Translations under genes and position numbers: made by a program
In this document: in pieces, positions 8,638 to 18,250 of the stretch
Numbering within the stretch: the stretch's first letter is position 1
Layout of the letters: every line of letters starts with the position of its first letter
Assembly: GCF_001424835.1 (NCBI RefSeq)
Contig: NZ_LMCQ01000008.1
Location: forward strand, 56,265-111,485
Source of the DNA: Variovorax sp. Root318D1
Lineage (GTDB): Bacteria > Pseudomonadota > Gammaproteobacteria > Burkholderiales > Burkholderiaceae_C
Reading direction: 5' to 3'
Length of the DNA stretch: 55,221 bases
Notes under the pieces: generated by a model
The model's database searches: none
Told to the model about the DNA's origin: nothing
Seen by the model: only the letters and a program-made list of their open reading frames with translations

Positions 8638-10077
8638 ATGACGACAGCTGCAGTGCACAGCGACATTCCTGCCCGTCTCGACCGCCTGCCCTGGTCGCGT
8701 TGGCACTGGCGCGTGGTGATCGCACTCGGCGTGGCCTGGGTGCTCGACGGACTCGAGGTGACGCTGGTCGGCTCGATCGGCGCCGTGCTGGAGCGGCCCG
8801 ACACGCTGGGGCTCAGCGCCGGCCAGATCGGCTGGTCGGGTTCGATCTACATCGGGGGCGCGGTCATAGGCGCCCTGCTCTTCGGCCGCCTGACCGACCG
8901 GCTCGGGCGAAAGAAATTGTTCCTGGTCACGCTGGTGGTCTACACCCTGGGCACGCTGGCCACTGCGTTCTCGCCGGACTTCGCCTTCTTCGCGTTCTGC
9001 CGCTTTGTCACGGGCCTGGGCATCGGCGGCGAATACGCGGCCATCAACTCCGCCATTGACGAGCTCATTCCTGCGCGTGTGCGCGGCCGCGTCAACCTGG
9101 CGATCAACGGCAGCTTCTGGATTGGCGCGGCGCTGGGCGCCGGGCTTAGTCTGGTGCTGCTCGATGCGCGCGTGATCGGGCCCGTGTGGGGCTGGCGCGC
9201 AGGCTTCGCATTGGGCGCGGTGCTGGCGGTGGCCATCCTGCTGGTGCGGCGCAACGTACCCGAAAGCCCGCGCTGGCTCATGGCGCACGGCCGCGCCGAC
9301 GAGGCGCTGCGCATCATCGAGGACATCGAGGCCCAGGTGCGCGCGCAGCACGGCCCGCTGCCGGTGGCCGAAGGCCGCGTGGCCTACGCCAGCGGGCGCC
9401 ACCGCAGCCCGTCCATGCGCGAAGTGGCGCACGTGCTGCTGCGCCGCTACCGCGAGCGCAGCGTGGTCGCCGTAGCGCTGATGGTCTCTCAGGCCTTCTT
9501 CTACAACGCGATCTTCTTCACCTACGCGCTGGTGCTCACGCGCTTCTACGGCGTGGCCGAAGACAACGTGGCGCTCTACATTTTTCCGTTCGCGCTTGGC
9601 AATGTGCTCGGGCCGCTGCTGCTGGGCCCGCTGTTCGACAGCGTGGGCCGGCGCAAGATGATCGCGCTCACCTACGTGCTCGCAGGCGTCGGGCTTGCGC
9701 TCACCGGCTGGGCCTTCATGATGGGCTGGCTCGATGCGCGCAGCCAGGCGCTGTGCTGGTCGGCGGTGTTCTTCCTGGCCTCGGCCGCCGCAAGCTCGGC
9801 CTATCTCACCGTCAGCGAAGTGTTCCCGCTCGAGATGCGGGCCATGGCAATTGCGGTCTTCTACGCCATAGGCACAGGCGCGGGCGGCTTCGTGGCGCCG
9901 GTGCTGTTCGGCATGCTGATCGAAACAGGCAGCCGCGGCGCGGTGATGGTGGGCTATGCGATCGGCGCGACGCTGGTCATCGTCGCGGGATTGCTGGCCT
10001 TGCGCTATGCGGCCGATGCGGAGTGCAAGCCGCTCGAGGAAGTGGCGCCGCCGCTCTCGTCAGGCGGCATTCCTTAG
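8638..10077 (+). CDS. MFS transporter, sugar-porter/aromatic-acid-like
   Basis: This inner-membrane carrier of 479 aa has the twelve-helix MFS pattern. The loop 2-3 signature GRLTDRLGRKK, the loop 8-9 copy FDSVGRRKM and the PESPRWL motif after helix 6 are those of the sugar porter / metabolite:H+ symporter group. I chose the ATG at 8638; the longer frame runs back through the regulator gene. Organic acids, nicotinate-like compounds or sugars are all possible substrates. The adjacent PBP-like regulator could sense the imported compound. Confidence 0.87.
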   Translation: MTTAAVHSDIPARLDRLPWSRWHWRVVIALGVAWVLDGLEVTLVGSIGAVLERPDTLGLSAGQIGWSGSIYIGGAVIGALLFGRLTDRLGRKKLFLVTLVVYTLGTLATAFSPDFAFFAFCRFVTGLGIGGEYAAINSAIDELIPARVRGRVNLAINGSFWIGAALGAGLSLVLLDARVIGPVWGWRAGFALGAVLAVAILLVRRNVPESPRWLMAHGRADEALRIIEDIEAQVRAQHGPLPVAEGRVAYASGRHRSPSMREVAHVLLRRYRERSVVAVALMVSQAFFYNAIFFTYALVLTRFYGVAEDNVALYIFPFALGNVLGPLLLGPLFDSVGRRKMIALTYVLAGVGLALTGWAFMMGWLDARSQALCWSAVFFLASAAASSAYLTVSEVFPLEMRAMAIAVFYAIGTGAGGFVAPVLFGMLIETGSRGAVMVGYAIGATLVIVAGLLALRYAADAECKPLEEVAPPLSSGGIP

Positions 10078-10093
10078 CGACGCCGAAGGCGAG

Positions 10094-11368
10094 TCACAGG
10101 CTGCAGGTTCGAAAGCCGAAGAAGCCATCGTCGCGGCCCGGCAGTGCAAATCCGCGACGGTGCGCCGAACGCAGCCTGGCGCGGGTCGCGAAGGAGCCGC
10201 CGCGCAGCACGCGCGCCTTGCCGAATGCGGCGGTGGGATCGAACTCGCCGCCCGCGCTCCAGGGATCGGCGCGAAAGCCGGGCCAGGGCCGCAGCGTGTT
10301 GGCCGTCCATTCGTGCACGTCGGCCCACCGAAAACCGCGCCGTGCCGCGGTCAGCGCAGCGATCTCCCATTCGACCTCGGTCGCGATGCGACGGCCGGCC
10401 CACCGGGCCCAGGCATCGGCCTCCCACCAGCTCAAGTGCACCGCGCTGTGGTGGCCGGCCGCTCGCACCGTGGCGCCGAATCGCTGCTGCAGCACGGAGC
10501 CGCCGGTGCCATGGCGTGCGGCGCCGATCTGCTCGACGTGGCGCGGCCCGCGCCGCCCCTCGACCTGCGAAGCCAGCCAGCGCCAGCCTTCCGGGTGCCA
10601 GAGTTCCTCGCGGTCGTAGCCGCCTTCGTCGACAAATTCGATGTACTGGTTCCACGTGACGGGTTGGGCATCGATCTCGAACTCGGGCACGTCGACACGG
10701 TGCGCGCCGCACTCCTGCGCAAAGGCAAAGCCGCAGCCCTCGGACAGGCCCATCTCCCATCGGGTGGCGGGCAGCAGCAGCGGCTCGCGCGTGACGGCGG
10801 CGGGCGTCGGCTCGATGCCGAGCGGCAGCCCCAGGGTCTGTGCCATCACGATGAACTGCTCGCCGCGCAGGTCTTCGTGGAACAAGGCAAGGCGATAGAA
10901 GTACAGCCCCGGATCGGTCTCGGCCGCATGCTCGAGCAGTTCGAGCGTGCTCTCCAGCGTCTCGAGCAGATAGGCCTTGGTTTGGCCGAGGTCCGGCAGG
11001 CCGGGCAACCAGAGCTGCGCACGCGACGCTTGCGTCGGGTTCCACCAGTCGTCAGCGTTGGGATCGATGGCGGCCAGCCGGGTCGGACGCACCGGACACT
11101 CGGCACCGAAGGCCCGCTGCGTGTTGCGCCCGATCCACCATTCGGCGAACCAGCCGATGTGCCCGGCCAGCCAGATCGGCGGCACCACGCTGGCGTCGTC
11201 CGTGCGTGCGATGTCCAGCGCGGCCGAACCCAGCGCCTGCTCGTAGAGCGACAAAAGGTGGAGTGTGTGGTTGCGCGCGTCGATGAGCGCCAGCGACAAC
11301 AGTTCGCGGCCCGCCCGCTGCATGTCGGGCGAATCGATCGAGTGCGATAGGGAAAGCGGCGCAGCCAT
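10094..11368 (-). CDS. EgtB/SenA-like non-heme iron sulfoxide/selenoxide synthase family protein
   Basis: This 424-aa protein has an N-terminal DinB-like domain (about residues 20-180) and a C-terminal formylglycine-generating-enzyme-like (SUMF1/FGE) domain (about 195-424, with VTWNQYIEFVDEGGYD, HEWTAN and the terminal RGFALPGRDDGFFGFR). Family members join sulfur or selenium donors to a histidine betaine (ergothioneine or selenoneine synthesis). The first iron ligand H70 (LAGHIGWF) and second H164 (FHEDLRGE) are present. The position of the third, expected as HxxxH, is R168. No egtD, senB or senC gene lies nearby. The activity is therefore uncertain, although the fold assignment is firm. Confidence 0.8.
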   Translation of the reverse strand: MAAPLSLSHSIDSPDMQRAGRELLSLALIDARNHTLHLLSLYEQALGSAALDIARTDDASVVPPIWLAGHIGWFAEWWIGRNTQRAFGAECPVRPTRLAAIDPNADDWWNPTQASRAQLWLPGLPDLGQTKAYLLETLESTLELLEHAAETDPGLYFYRLALFHEDLRGEQFIVMAQTLGLPLGIEPTPAAVTREPLLLPATRWEMGLSEGCGFAFAQECGAHRVDVPEFEIDAQPVTWNQYIEFVDEGGYDREELWHPEGWRWLASQVEGRRGPRHVEQIGAARHGTGGSVLQQRFGATVRAAGHHSAVHLSWWEADAWARWAGRRIATEVEWEIAALTAARRGFRWADVHEWTANTLRPWPGFRADPWSAGGEFDPTAAFGKARVLRGGSFATRARLRSAHRRGFALPGRDDGFFGFRTCSL

Positions 11369-11502
11369 TGCCTCATTATGGTGCTCAGGGAAACCCCCCG
11401 ATGAGCATCAGCGGCCACTCAGCATAGCCGCGTTAACATCGCAGGCTTTGTGCCGATTGCTCACAAGGCAACGCACTTTTGTCATCTGGCCGGGAGACCC
11501 CC

Positions 11503-12042
11503 TTGTCCGCACTTCTCAAGTTTTCGTTCTGGATGGACTGGATCAGCAGCCAACTCGGCAAGGTTGCCGCGTTCACGGTGCTCTCCGCGGCGCTGATTTC
11601 CGCCGGCAACGCCTTCGTCCGCTTCGGCCTCAACACGAGTTCCAACGCGTGGCTCGAAATCCAGTGGTACCTGTTCGCCGCCACGGTCATGCTTGGCGCG
11701 CCGGTGGTGCTCAAGCTCAACGAGCATGTGCGCGTGGACATCATCTACGGCAAGCTCAAGGGCCATGGGCCAGTCTACGTGGACTTGTTCGGCCTGCTCT
11801 GCTTTCTGCTGCCGGTGATGGGCATCATCGCCTGGCTCAGCTGGCCGCTTTTCTACAGCATGCTGCTGTCCGGCGAAATGTCGAACAATTCGGGCGGACT
11901 GATCCGCTGGCCCGCCATGCTGCTGCTGCCGCTGGGCTTTGCCTTGATGTTCCTGCAGGGCGTGTCGGAAGTGATCAAGCGCGTGGCCTACCTGATGGGC
12001 CGGATCGAGATGGACACGCACTACGAGAAGCCGGTCCAGTGA
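11503..12042 (+). CDS. dctQ: TRAP transporter small permease subunit (DctQ family)
   Basis: This 179-aa membrane protein has four hydrophobic segments and the DctQ motif region EIQWYLFAATVMLGAPVVLK, followed by NEHVRVDI. I chose the TTG at 11503 (SALLKFSFWMD) because GGGAGA lies 5 bp upstream. A TTG at 11479 in the same frame is a weaker alternative. It pairs with DctM, 87 bp downstream, to form the membrane part of a sodium-driven TRAP importer. Confidence 0.86.
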   Translation: MSALLKFSFWMDWISSQLGKVAAFTVLSAALISAGNAFVRFGLNTSSNAWLEIQWYLFAATVMLGAPVVLKLNEHVRVDIIYGKLKGHGPVYVDLFGLLCFLLPVMGIIAWLSWPLFYSMLLSGEMSNNSGGLIRWPAMLLLPLGFALMFLQGVSEVIKRVAYLMGRIEMDTHYEKPVQ

Positions 12043-12129
12043 CCGCCGCTCTTCCCGTTTCGGCTCACCGCGTGAAGCCGCACACCTCGCTCGCCGCGCA
12101 CGGCCAACACAGCTGAACACGAGATAACT

Positions 12130-13668
12130 ATGCAGATGGAAAACTTTGCGCCGATCATGTTCGGCGGGCTGGTGCTGATCATGCTGATCGGCTTCCCGGT
12201 GGCGTTCTCGCTGGCTGCGCTGGGCATGGCGTCCGGCTTCTTCGCAATCCAGATGGGCTGGTTCCCGGCGGTGTTCATGGAGAACCTGCCGATCAACATC
12301 TTCGGCATTTTGTCGAACGACCTGCTGCTGGCGATCCCGTTCTTCACCTTCATGGGCGCCATCCTCGAGAAGTGCGGGCTTGCCGAAGACATGCTCGACT
12401 CGATGGGCCAGCTGTTCGGCACCGTGCGGGGCGGCCTCGGCTACTCGGTGATCATCGTGGGCTTCATCCTCGGCGCCATCACCGGCACCGTGGCAGGCCA
12501 GGTGATTGCCATGGCACTGATCTCGCTGCCCGTGATGATCCGCTACGGCTACAACATGCGCTATGCCACCGGCGTGCTGGCGGCGTCGGGCACCATCACG
12601 CAGCTGGTGCCGCCTTCGCTGGTGCTGATCGTCATGGCCGACCAGCTGGGACGCTCGGTGGGCGACATGTACCGCGGCGCCTGGGGCCCGTCGATTCTCC
12701 AGGTGCTGATCTTCGCGGGCTACACCTTCATGCTCGGCATGATCAAGCCGCATCACATTCCGGGCATTCCCAAGAGCGCCCGCACGCTGAGCGGCGCCAA
12801 GCTGTGGGCCAAGTGCCTGCGGGGCATCATTCCGTCGGCCATCCTGATCTTCGCCGTGCTGGGTTCGATGGGCGGCCTGCCGGGCATCGACACCGCCATC
12901 GCAACGCCCACCGAAGCGGGTGCCATGGGCGTGGTCGGCGCGCTGATCCTCGCGGCCATCCACAAGCGGCTGACGCTGTCGCTCATCTGGGAAGCCATGG
13001 TCGGCACCATGCGGCTCACCGCCATGGTGGTGTTCATCCTGATCGGCGCGCGCGTGTTCTCGCTGGTGTTCCAGGGCGTGGACGGCGCCAAGTGGGTCGA
13101 GCACCTGCTGACGGGCCTGCCGGGCGGACAGATCGGCTTCCTGATCGTGGTCAACCTGTTCATCTTCTTCCTGGCCTTCTTCCTCGACTTCTTCGAGATC
13201 GCCTTCATCATCTTGCCGATGCTGGGTCCGGTCGCGGCCAAGCTGGGCATCGACCTGGTGTGGTTCGGCGTGCTGCTGTGCGTGAACATGCAAACCAGCT
13301 TCATGCATCCGCCGTTCGGCTTTGCGCTGTTCTATTTGCGAGGGATAGCCGACACGCTGTTCAAAGAGAAGCGGATTGCCAAGCCTGTGTTGTCGAGCGA
13401 CATCTACATGGGCGCGATCCCCTGGGTGCTGATGCAGCTAATCCTGGTCGCAATCGTGATCTTCGTGCCGCAGACGGTGACCATGTTCCTACCCAAGGAA
13501 GAAACGATCGATACCGACAAGGTGCAGATCGAGGTGCCAATCGACGACATGACCCCGAACTCCGGCGCGGAGAGCGGCGGCGGTGGTGAAAATCCATTTG
13601 GCGATGCGCCCAAGGAAGAGGCCCCGGCCGCTCCTGGCGCGGGCAGCACCGAGCCCGAGAAGAAGTAG
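12130..13668 (+). CDS. dctM: TRAP transporter large permease subunit (DctM family) with a hydrophilic C-terminal tail
   Basis: This 512-aa protein is a polytopic permease of the DctM/TRAP large subunit family, with LIGFPVAFSLAALG near the start and the GGLPGIDTAIATPTEAGAMG motif in mid-protein. After the last membrane segment (near residue 450) it carries a tail of about 60 residues, acidic and then rich in Gly, Pro, Ala and Glu, which most DctM proteins lack. The tail ends in PEKK and should lie in the cytoplasm or periplasm depending on topology. It is cotranscribed with dctQ; the binding-protein gene faces it at 14240. Confidence 0.9.
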   Translation: MQMENFAPIMFGGLVLIMLIGFPVAFSLAALGMASGFFAIQMGWFPAVFMENLPINIFGILSNDLLLAIPFFTFMGAILEKCGLAEDMLDSMGQLFGTVRGGLGYSVIIVGFILGAITGTVAGQVIAMALISLPVMIRYGYNMRYATGVLAASGTITQLVPPSLVLIVMADQLGRSVGDMYRGAWGPSILQVLIFAGYTFMLGMIKPHHIPGIPKSARTLSGAKLWAKCLRGIIPSAILIFAVLGSMGGLPGIDTAIATPTEAGAMGVVGALILAAIHKRLTLSLIWEAMVGTMRLTAMVVFILIGARVFSLVFQGVDGAKWVEHLLTGLPGGQIGFLIVVNLFIFFLAFFLDFFEIAFIILPMLGPVAAKLGIDLVWFGVLLCVNMQTSFMHPPFGFALFYLRGIADTLFKEKRIAKPVLSSDIYMGAIPWVLMQLILVAIVIFVPQTVTMFLPKEETIDTDKVQIEVPIDDMTPNSGAESGGGGENPFGDAPKEEAPAAPGAGSTEPEKK

Positions 13669-13674
13669 GCACCT

Positions 13675-14145
13675 TTGGGTCCCGCACCGTTTCGTTTCGA
13701 ACCGTCCGGTGGCGATGCAGTCGAGGGCCAGGCGTTTTCGCTGCCCTTCAGGCTGCTGGCCACAGTGATCGTAGGCGGCTGTGCCTTCTGGCTGGCACAG
13801 CTCTGGTCGGTTGGGGCGCTGGGCAGCGCCAAGACGGGCGGCCTCGGCTGGTTCCTCGCAGGCATTGCACTGATGGGCTGGACCTGGTTCCACATCATGA
13901 CCAGCCGCACCCGCATCGACCGGCAAGGCCTGCACCAGCGCTGGATCTGGGACAAGCACATGGCGTTCGACGATCTCGCGTTCGGCAAGCTGATACGCGT
14001 GCGGGGGCTCGACTGGCTGATTGCACCGCGGCTCTACGTGCGCACACTGGTGGGCAAGTTCGCAGTGTTCTATGCGGCCACACCCGAACTCCTCGCTGAC
14101 TTCGAGCGGCTGGTGGCCGAACTCAAGCAGGCACGCAGGCTCTGA
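13675..14145 (+). CDS. Small membrane protein with a bacterial PH-like (YdbT/PH_9-type) domain
   Basis: This 156-aa protein has two hydrophobic segments (about residues 25-47 and 57-75), then the stretch MTSRTRIDRQGLHQRWIWDK and a soluble beta-rich region typical of bacterial PH-like proteins. The start is a TTG 6 bp after the dctM stop, so it is probably in the same transcript. The role is unknown, and a structural part in the TRAP system is only suggested by position. Confidence 0.6.
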   Translation: MGPAPFRFEPSGGDAVEGQAFSLPFRLLATVIVGGCAFWLAQLWSVGALGSAKTGGLGWFLAGIALMGWTWFHIMTSRTRIDRQGLHQRWIWDKHMAFDDLAFGKLIRVRGLDWLIAPRLYVRTLVGKFAVFYAATPELLADFERLVAELKQARRL

Positions 14146-14190
14146 TTGCGCGGCTGTCCATGCAGCCGTCACCAAGTCGTCACCAAGTGC

Positions 14191-14227
14191 CCATAAAAAA
14201 ACCGCGCATCGCGCGGTTTTTTTATGG
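14191..14227. terminator. Bidirectional rho-independent terminator
   Basis: A perfect inverted repeat with 17-bp arms and a 3-nt loop has a GC core (CCGCGC / GCGCGG) bordered by seven A on the left and seven T on the right. It ends transcription from the TRAP permease side (+) and from the dctP gene (-), which converge here. Confidence 0.95.
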
Positions 14228-14239
14228 CTGCCTTGAAGC

Positions 14240-15322
14240 TCAGAGCTTCATGGACTGCATGTAGTTGTCGAAGCGGCCTTCGGCAACGCGGAACCATGCC
14301 ACCTGATCGCGCTGGAAGGCCAGGAAGTCAGCGTAGATCTTCTTCCATTCCGGGCTCTTGGCGCTGTTTTCTTCGTAGACCTGCAGCGAAGCCTTGTACG
14401 AAGCGTCGAGGATTTCCTTGCTGAACGGCAGCAGCTTGGTCTTGGCGCCGATCAGTTGCTTGAGCGCGGTGGGGTTGCGGGCATCGTACTTGGCCAGCAT
14501 GTCCTGCGCGGCCATTGCGGAAGCTGCCGCGATGATGGCCTTGTTCTCGGGCGACAGGGCGTCGAAGGCCTTCTTGTTGATGAAGAAGTCGACCTCTGGG
14601 CCGCCTTCCCACCAGCCGGGGTAGTAATAGTTTGGAGCCACCTTGTTGAAGCCGAGCTTCTGGTCGTCATAGGGGCCCACCCATTCGGCGGCGTCGATCG
14701 TGCCCTTTTCCAGTGCCTGGTAGATCTCACCGCCCGGAATGCTTTGCGGCACCACGCCAAGCTTGGTCATCACGTCGCCAACCAGGCCGCCGCCCAGGCG
14801 CATCTTCAGGCCCTTGAGGTCGGCCGGGGTCTTGATTTCCTTGCGGAACCAACCGCCCATCTGGGTGCCGGTGTTGCCACCGTTGAAGCTCACCATGCCG
14901 TAGGTGCCATAGAACTCGTCCATCAGCTTGCGGCCGTTGCCATGCATCATCCATGCATTCATCTGGCGCGCGTTCATGCCGAAGGGAATGGCCGAACCGA
15001 GCGCGAAGGCGGGATTCTTGCCGTAGAAATAGTAGGGCACCGTGTGGGCAGCTTCGACCGAACCCTGCTGCACACCGTCAACCACGCCGAAAGCCGGCAT
15101 CAGCTCGCCAGCCGCATGCACCGAGATCTCGAACTTGCCACCCGACATGGCCTTGACTGCGTTCGAGAAAACTTCGGCCCCCCCGTAGATCGTGTCGAGC
15201 GGCTTGGGAAAGCTCGATGCCAGGCGCCAGCGGACAGCGGCTTGCGCATGGACTGCGGGCGCAATGCCGGCGGCCAGAACGCCGGCGATGCCTGCGTTTT
15301 TGATGAGGGAACGACGATCCAT
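14240..15322 (-). CDS. TRAP transporter substrate-binding protein (DctP family)
   Basis: This 360-aa periplasmic solute receptor starts with an RR-containing signal peptide (MDRRSLIKNAGIAGVLAAGI, cleavage near AVHAQA). The TRAP solute-receptor pattern includes EWVGPYDDQKLGF and the NYYYPGWWEGG segment, which resemble TakP-type alpha-keto acid receptors; that likeness is a recollection, not a search. ATG 15322 was chosen because GGAGTG precedes it and the signal peptide begins there. It most likely serves the DctQM permease transcribed from the other side. Confidence 0.88.
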   Translation of the reverse strand: MDRRSLIKNAGIAGVLAAGIAPAVHAQAAVRWRLASSFPKPLDTIYGGAEVFSNAVKAMSGGKFEISVHAAGELMPAFGVVDGVQQGSVEAAHTVPYYFYGKNPAFALGSAIPFGMNARQMNAWMMHGNGRKLMDEFYGTYGMVSFNGGNTGTQMGGWFRKEIKTPADLKGLKMRLGGGLVGDVMTKLGVVPQSIPGGEIYQALEKGTIDAAEWVGPYDDQKLGFNKVAPNYYYPGWWEGGPEVDFFINKKAFDALSPENKAIIAAASAMAAQDMLAKYDARNPTALKQLIGAKTKLLPFSKEILDASYKASLQVYEENSAKSPEWKKIYADFLAFQRDQVAWFRVAEGRFDNYMQSMKL

Positions 15323-15434
15323 TGAATTCACTCCGAGTGCATTGGAAAAAACGAAACGCGGCTTGTGGCCGCGTCGACGACTTTTGTGAGTCGCAACGAT
15401 TGTAAAAACGCGCTTACAGGCGATCCGCCGGGGT

Positions 15435-17318
15435 TTACCCTGCGACAGCGCCGAAGCGACGCGCGATCGAAGCTTGGATGCCCGCGGCATCGAGGCCGAT
15501 GGATGCCAGCAGCTTGCCCGGATCGCCGTGTTCGATGAAGCGGTCGGGCAGGCCCAGCTGCAGCACCGGCTTCAGCAGGTCTGCGGCCTGCAGTGCCTCG
15601 AGCACCGCACTGCCCGCGCCGCCCATGACGGAGCCTTCTTCGAGCGTGACGATGGCATCGTGCGTGCCTGCCACCTGCAGCAGCAGGTCGACGTCGAGCG
15701 GCTTGGCCCATCGCATGTTGACGACCGTGGCGTCGAGCGGTTCTGCGGCGGTGAGTGCCGGGTACAGCAAGCTGCCGAATGCGAGGATGGCGATGCGCTT
15801 GCCTTCGCGGCGCACCTCGCCCTTGCCGAAGGGCAGCGCGTCGAGCGCGAGATGCGGCGTCACACCGGCGCCCGCGCCGCGCGGATAGCGCACGGCCACC
15901 GGGTGGTTCTGCTCGTAGGCGCTCGACAACAGCTGCCGGCATTCGCGCTCGTCGGCCGGGCAGGCAATGCTCATGTTGGGGATGCAGCGCAGGAACGAGA
16001 TGTCGTACGCGCCCGCGTGCGTGGCGCCATCGGCGCCCACAAGGCCCGCGCGGTCGAGTGCGAACACCACCGGCAGGTTCTGGATCGCGACGTCGTGAAT
16101 GAGCTGGTCATACGCGCGCTGCAGAAAGGTCGAGTAGATTGCAACCACCGGCTTCAGGCCCTCGCAGGCCAGGCCGGCTGCGAACGTCACGGCGTGCTGC
16201 TCGGCAATGCCGACGTCGTAGTAGCGGTCCGGGAAGCGCTTTTCGAATTCGACCAGGCCCGAGCCTTCGCGCATCGCGGGCGTGATGCCCACCAGCCGGC
16301 CATCGTGCGCCGCCATGTCGCACAGCCACTGGCCGAAGACCTGCGTGAAAGTCTGCTTGGCAACCGCGGCGGACTTGACCAGCCCGACCTGCGGATCGAA
16401 CTTGCCGGGACCGTGGTAGGCCACGGGGTCGGCCTCGGCGAGCTTGTAGCCCTGCCCCTTCTTGGTGACCACGTGCAAGAACTGCGGGCCCTCGAGATGC
16501 TTGAGGTTCTCGAGCGTGGGCACCAGCGAATCGATGTCGTGGCCGTCGATCGGCCCGACGTAATTGAAGCCGAACTGCTCGAACAGCGTGGCCGGAACCA
16601 CCATGCCCTTGGCATGCTGCTCCAAGCGCTTGGCCAGTTCGAACAGCGGCGGGGCCGCGCGCAGCACGCTCTTGCCGACGTTCTTGGCGGCAGCGTAGAA
16701 GTTGCCGCTCATCAATTGCGCGAGATAACGGTTGAGCGCGCCCACGGGCGGGCTGATCGACATGTCGTTGTCGTTCAGGATCACCAGCAGCTTGCAGTCG
16801 CACACGCCCGCGTTGTTGAGCGCCTCGAAGGCCATGCCGGCCGTGAGCGCGCCGTCGCCGATGATGGCCACGGTGTGGCGGCCTTCGCCCTTTTGCTTGG
16901 CTGCCATGGCCATGCCGAGCGCGGCCGAGATGCTGGTCGACGAATGCGCGGTGCCGAAGGTGTCGTACTCGCTTTCACTGCGCTGCGGAAAGCCCGAGAT
17001 GCCGCCGATCTGCCGCAGCGTGGGCATGCGTTCGCGCCGGCCGGTGAGTATCTTGTGCGGGTAGGTCTGGTGGCCCACGTCCCACACCAGCCGGTCGTGC
17101 GGTGTGTTGAATACGTGGTGCAGCGCAACCGTGAGCTCGACCGTACCAAGGTTGGAGCTCAGGTGGCCGCCGGTGCGCGAAACGTTGTCGAGCACGCAGG
17201 CGCGCACCTCGTCGGACAGCTGCTTGAGCTGTGCGCGGTCGTAGTGGCGGATCGGCGACGGATCGTGAAGCGTGGGAAGCAGCGGTGCCATGGAATCGTC
17301 GTGGTTCTTCTTATCCAT
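15435..17318 (-). CDS. dxs: 1-deoxy-D-xylulose-5-phosphate synthase
   Basis: This 627-aa enzyme makes DXP from pyruvate and glyceraldehyde-3-phosphate, the first step of the MEP isoprenoid pathway. The catalytic-loop motif [12 protein letters not shown], the thiamine-diphosphate/Mg motif GDGALTAG with NDND, the acid in [12 protein letters not shown] and the [14 protein letters not shown] segment are intact, and the length is normal. The ATG at 17318 has a weak ribosome binding site; ATG 17291 (MAPLLPTL) is an alternative. It lies 11 bp after ispA, completing the order xseB-ispA-dxs that is standard in this bacterial group. Confidence 0.97.
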   Translation of the reverse strand: MDKKNHDDSMAPLLPTLHDPSPIRHYDRAQLKQLSDEVRACVLDNVSRTGGHLSSNLGTVELTVALHHVFNTPHDRLVWDVGHQTYPHKILTGRRERMPTLRQIGGISGFPQRSESEYDTFGTAHSSTSISAALGMAMAAKQKGEGRHTVAIIGDGALTAGMAFEALNNAGVCDCKLLVILNDNDMSISPPVGALNRYLAQLMSGNFYAAAKNVGKSVLRAAPPLFELAKRLEQHAKGMVVPATLFEQFGFNYVGPIDGHDIDSLVPTLENLKHLEGPQFLHVVTKKGQGYKLAEADPVAYHGPGKFDPQVGLVKSAAVAKQTFTQVFGQWLCDMAAHDGRLVGITPAMREGSGLVEFEKRFPDRYYDVGIAEQHAVTFAAGLACEGLKPVVAIYSTFLQRAYDQLIHDVAIQNLPVVFALDRAGLVGADGATHAGAYDISFLRCIPNMSIACPADERECRQLLSSAYEQNHPVAVRYPRGAGAGVTPHLALDALPFGKGEVRREGKRIAILAFGSLLYPALTAAEPLDATVVNMRWAKPLDVDLLLQVAGTHDAIVTLEEGSVMGGAGSAVLEALQAADLLKPVLQLGLPDRFIEHGDPGKLLASIGLDAAGIQASIARRFGAVAG

Positions 17319-17329
17319 CTATGAACAGT

Positions 17330-18250
17330 TCATCGGTCGCGGTCGACGACCATGTGGGCCAGTGCGCGCAGTGCCGCGGTGTCGGCAAGGCCGCTGCGGT
17401 CCAGCGCCGCAAGCGCTTCGGCAAGCAGCTGACGTGCCTGTGCAAGCGCACCGTCGAGGCCCCATAGCGAAACGTAGGTGGGCTTGTCGGCCGCGGCATC
17501 CTTGCCAGCCGTCTTGCCCAGGGTTTGCGAATCGGCCGTGACGTCGAGGATGTCGTCGACCACCTGGAATGCCAGGCCGATGGCGGCGCCGTAGTCGCGC
17601 AGCGCATCCAGTGCGGCAGGCGCGATGGCGCCAGCGCAGGCCGCGCCCATCTCGACGCTGCCCTGCAGCAGTGCGCCAGTCTTCAGGCGGTGCATTTCGC
17701 GCAACTGCGCTTCGCTGAGCGCCATGCCGACGCTGGCAAGATCGATCGCCTGGCCGCCCGCCATGCCCTGGCTGCCCGCGGCGCGCGCCAGCAGGCGGCA
17801 CAGCGTGGCCTGGATGGAGGCCGGAATTTCATCGCCGTCGGGCGTGAGCAGCTCGAAGGCCAGGGCCTGCAGTGCATCGCCGGCCAAGAGCGCATCGGCC
17901 TCGCCGAACTTGACATGCACCGTGGGCTTGCCACGCCGCAGCACGTCGTTGTCCATGCTGGGCAGGTCGTCGTGCACCAGCGAGTAGGCGTGGATCAGTT
18001 CCGTTGCGCAGGCCGCGCGCAAAGCCGCGGCCGCATTGCCGCCGACTGCTTCACTCGCGGCCAGCACCAGAAGCGGACGCAGCCGCTTGCCGCCGTCGAG
18101 CACAGCGTAGCGCATGGCATCGCCAAGCAGCACCGGCGCATCGACACCGACCCAGCGCGAAAGCGCCGCCTCGACACGCGCTAGATGCGGCTCGCTCCAG
18201 TTGGCCAGCCGCAGCGCGTCCCAATGGCTCACGTTAACTACCCCGCTCAT
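17330..18250 (-). CDS. ispA: Farnesyl diphosphate synthase (geranyltranstransferase)
   Basis: This 306-aa class I prenyltransferase condenses IPP with DMAPP and geranyl-PP to farnesyl-PP. The first aspartate-rich motif is [11 protein letters not shown] and the second is [15 protein letters not shown] near the N-terminus binds the diphosphate. I chose the ATG at 18250 because it overlaps the xseB stop by 4 bp. The much longer open frame upstream has no family similarity. It feeds on the products of the MEP pathway started by the adjacent dxs. Confidence 0.96.
   Translation of the reverse strand: MSGVVNVSHWDALRLANWSEPHLARVEAALSRWVGVDAPVLLGDAMRYAVLDGGKRLRPLLVLAASEAVGGNAAAALRAACATELIHAYSLVHDDLPSMDNDVLRRGKPTVHVKFGEADALLAGDALQALAFELLTPDGDEIPASIQATLCRLLARAAGSQGMAGGQAIDLASVGMALSEAQLREMHRLKTGALLQGSVEMGAACAGAIAPAALDALRDYGAAIGLAFQVVDDILDVTADSQTLGKTAGKDAAADKPTYVSLWGLDGALAQARQLLAEALAALDRSGLADTAALRALAHMVVDRDR

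Noticed and set aside
11448..11466. TTGTG-N9-CACAA dyad before dctQ
   Set aside because: Arms are only 5 bp and the surrounding bases break the symmetry, so it is not distinguishable from chance.
15474..17324. 616-aa plus-strand frame opposite dxs
   Set aside because: It is a shadow of dxs, with His/Arg/Ala-biased composition and no motif.
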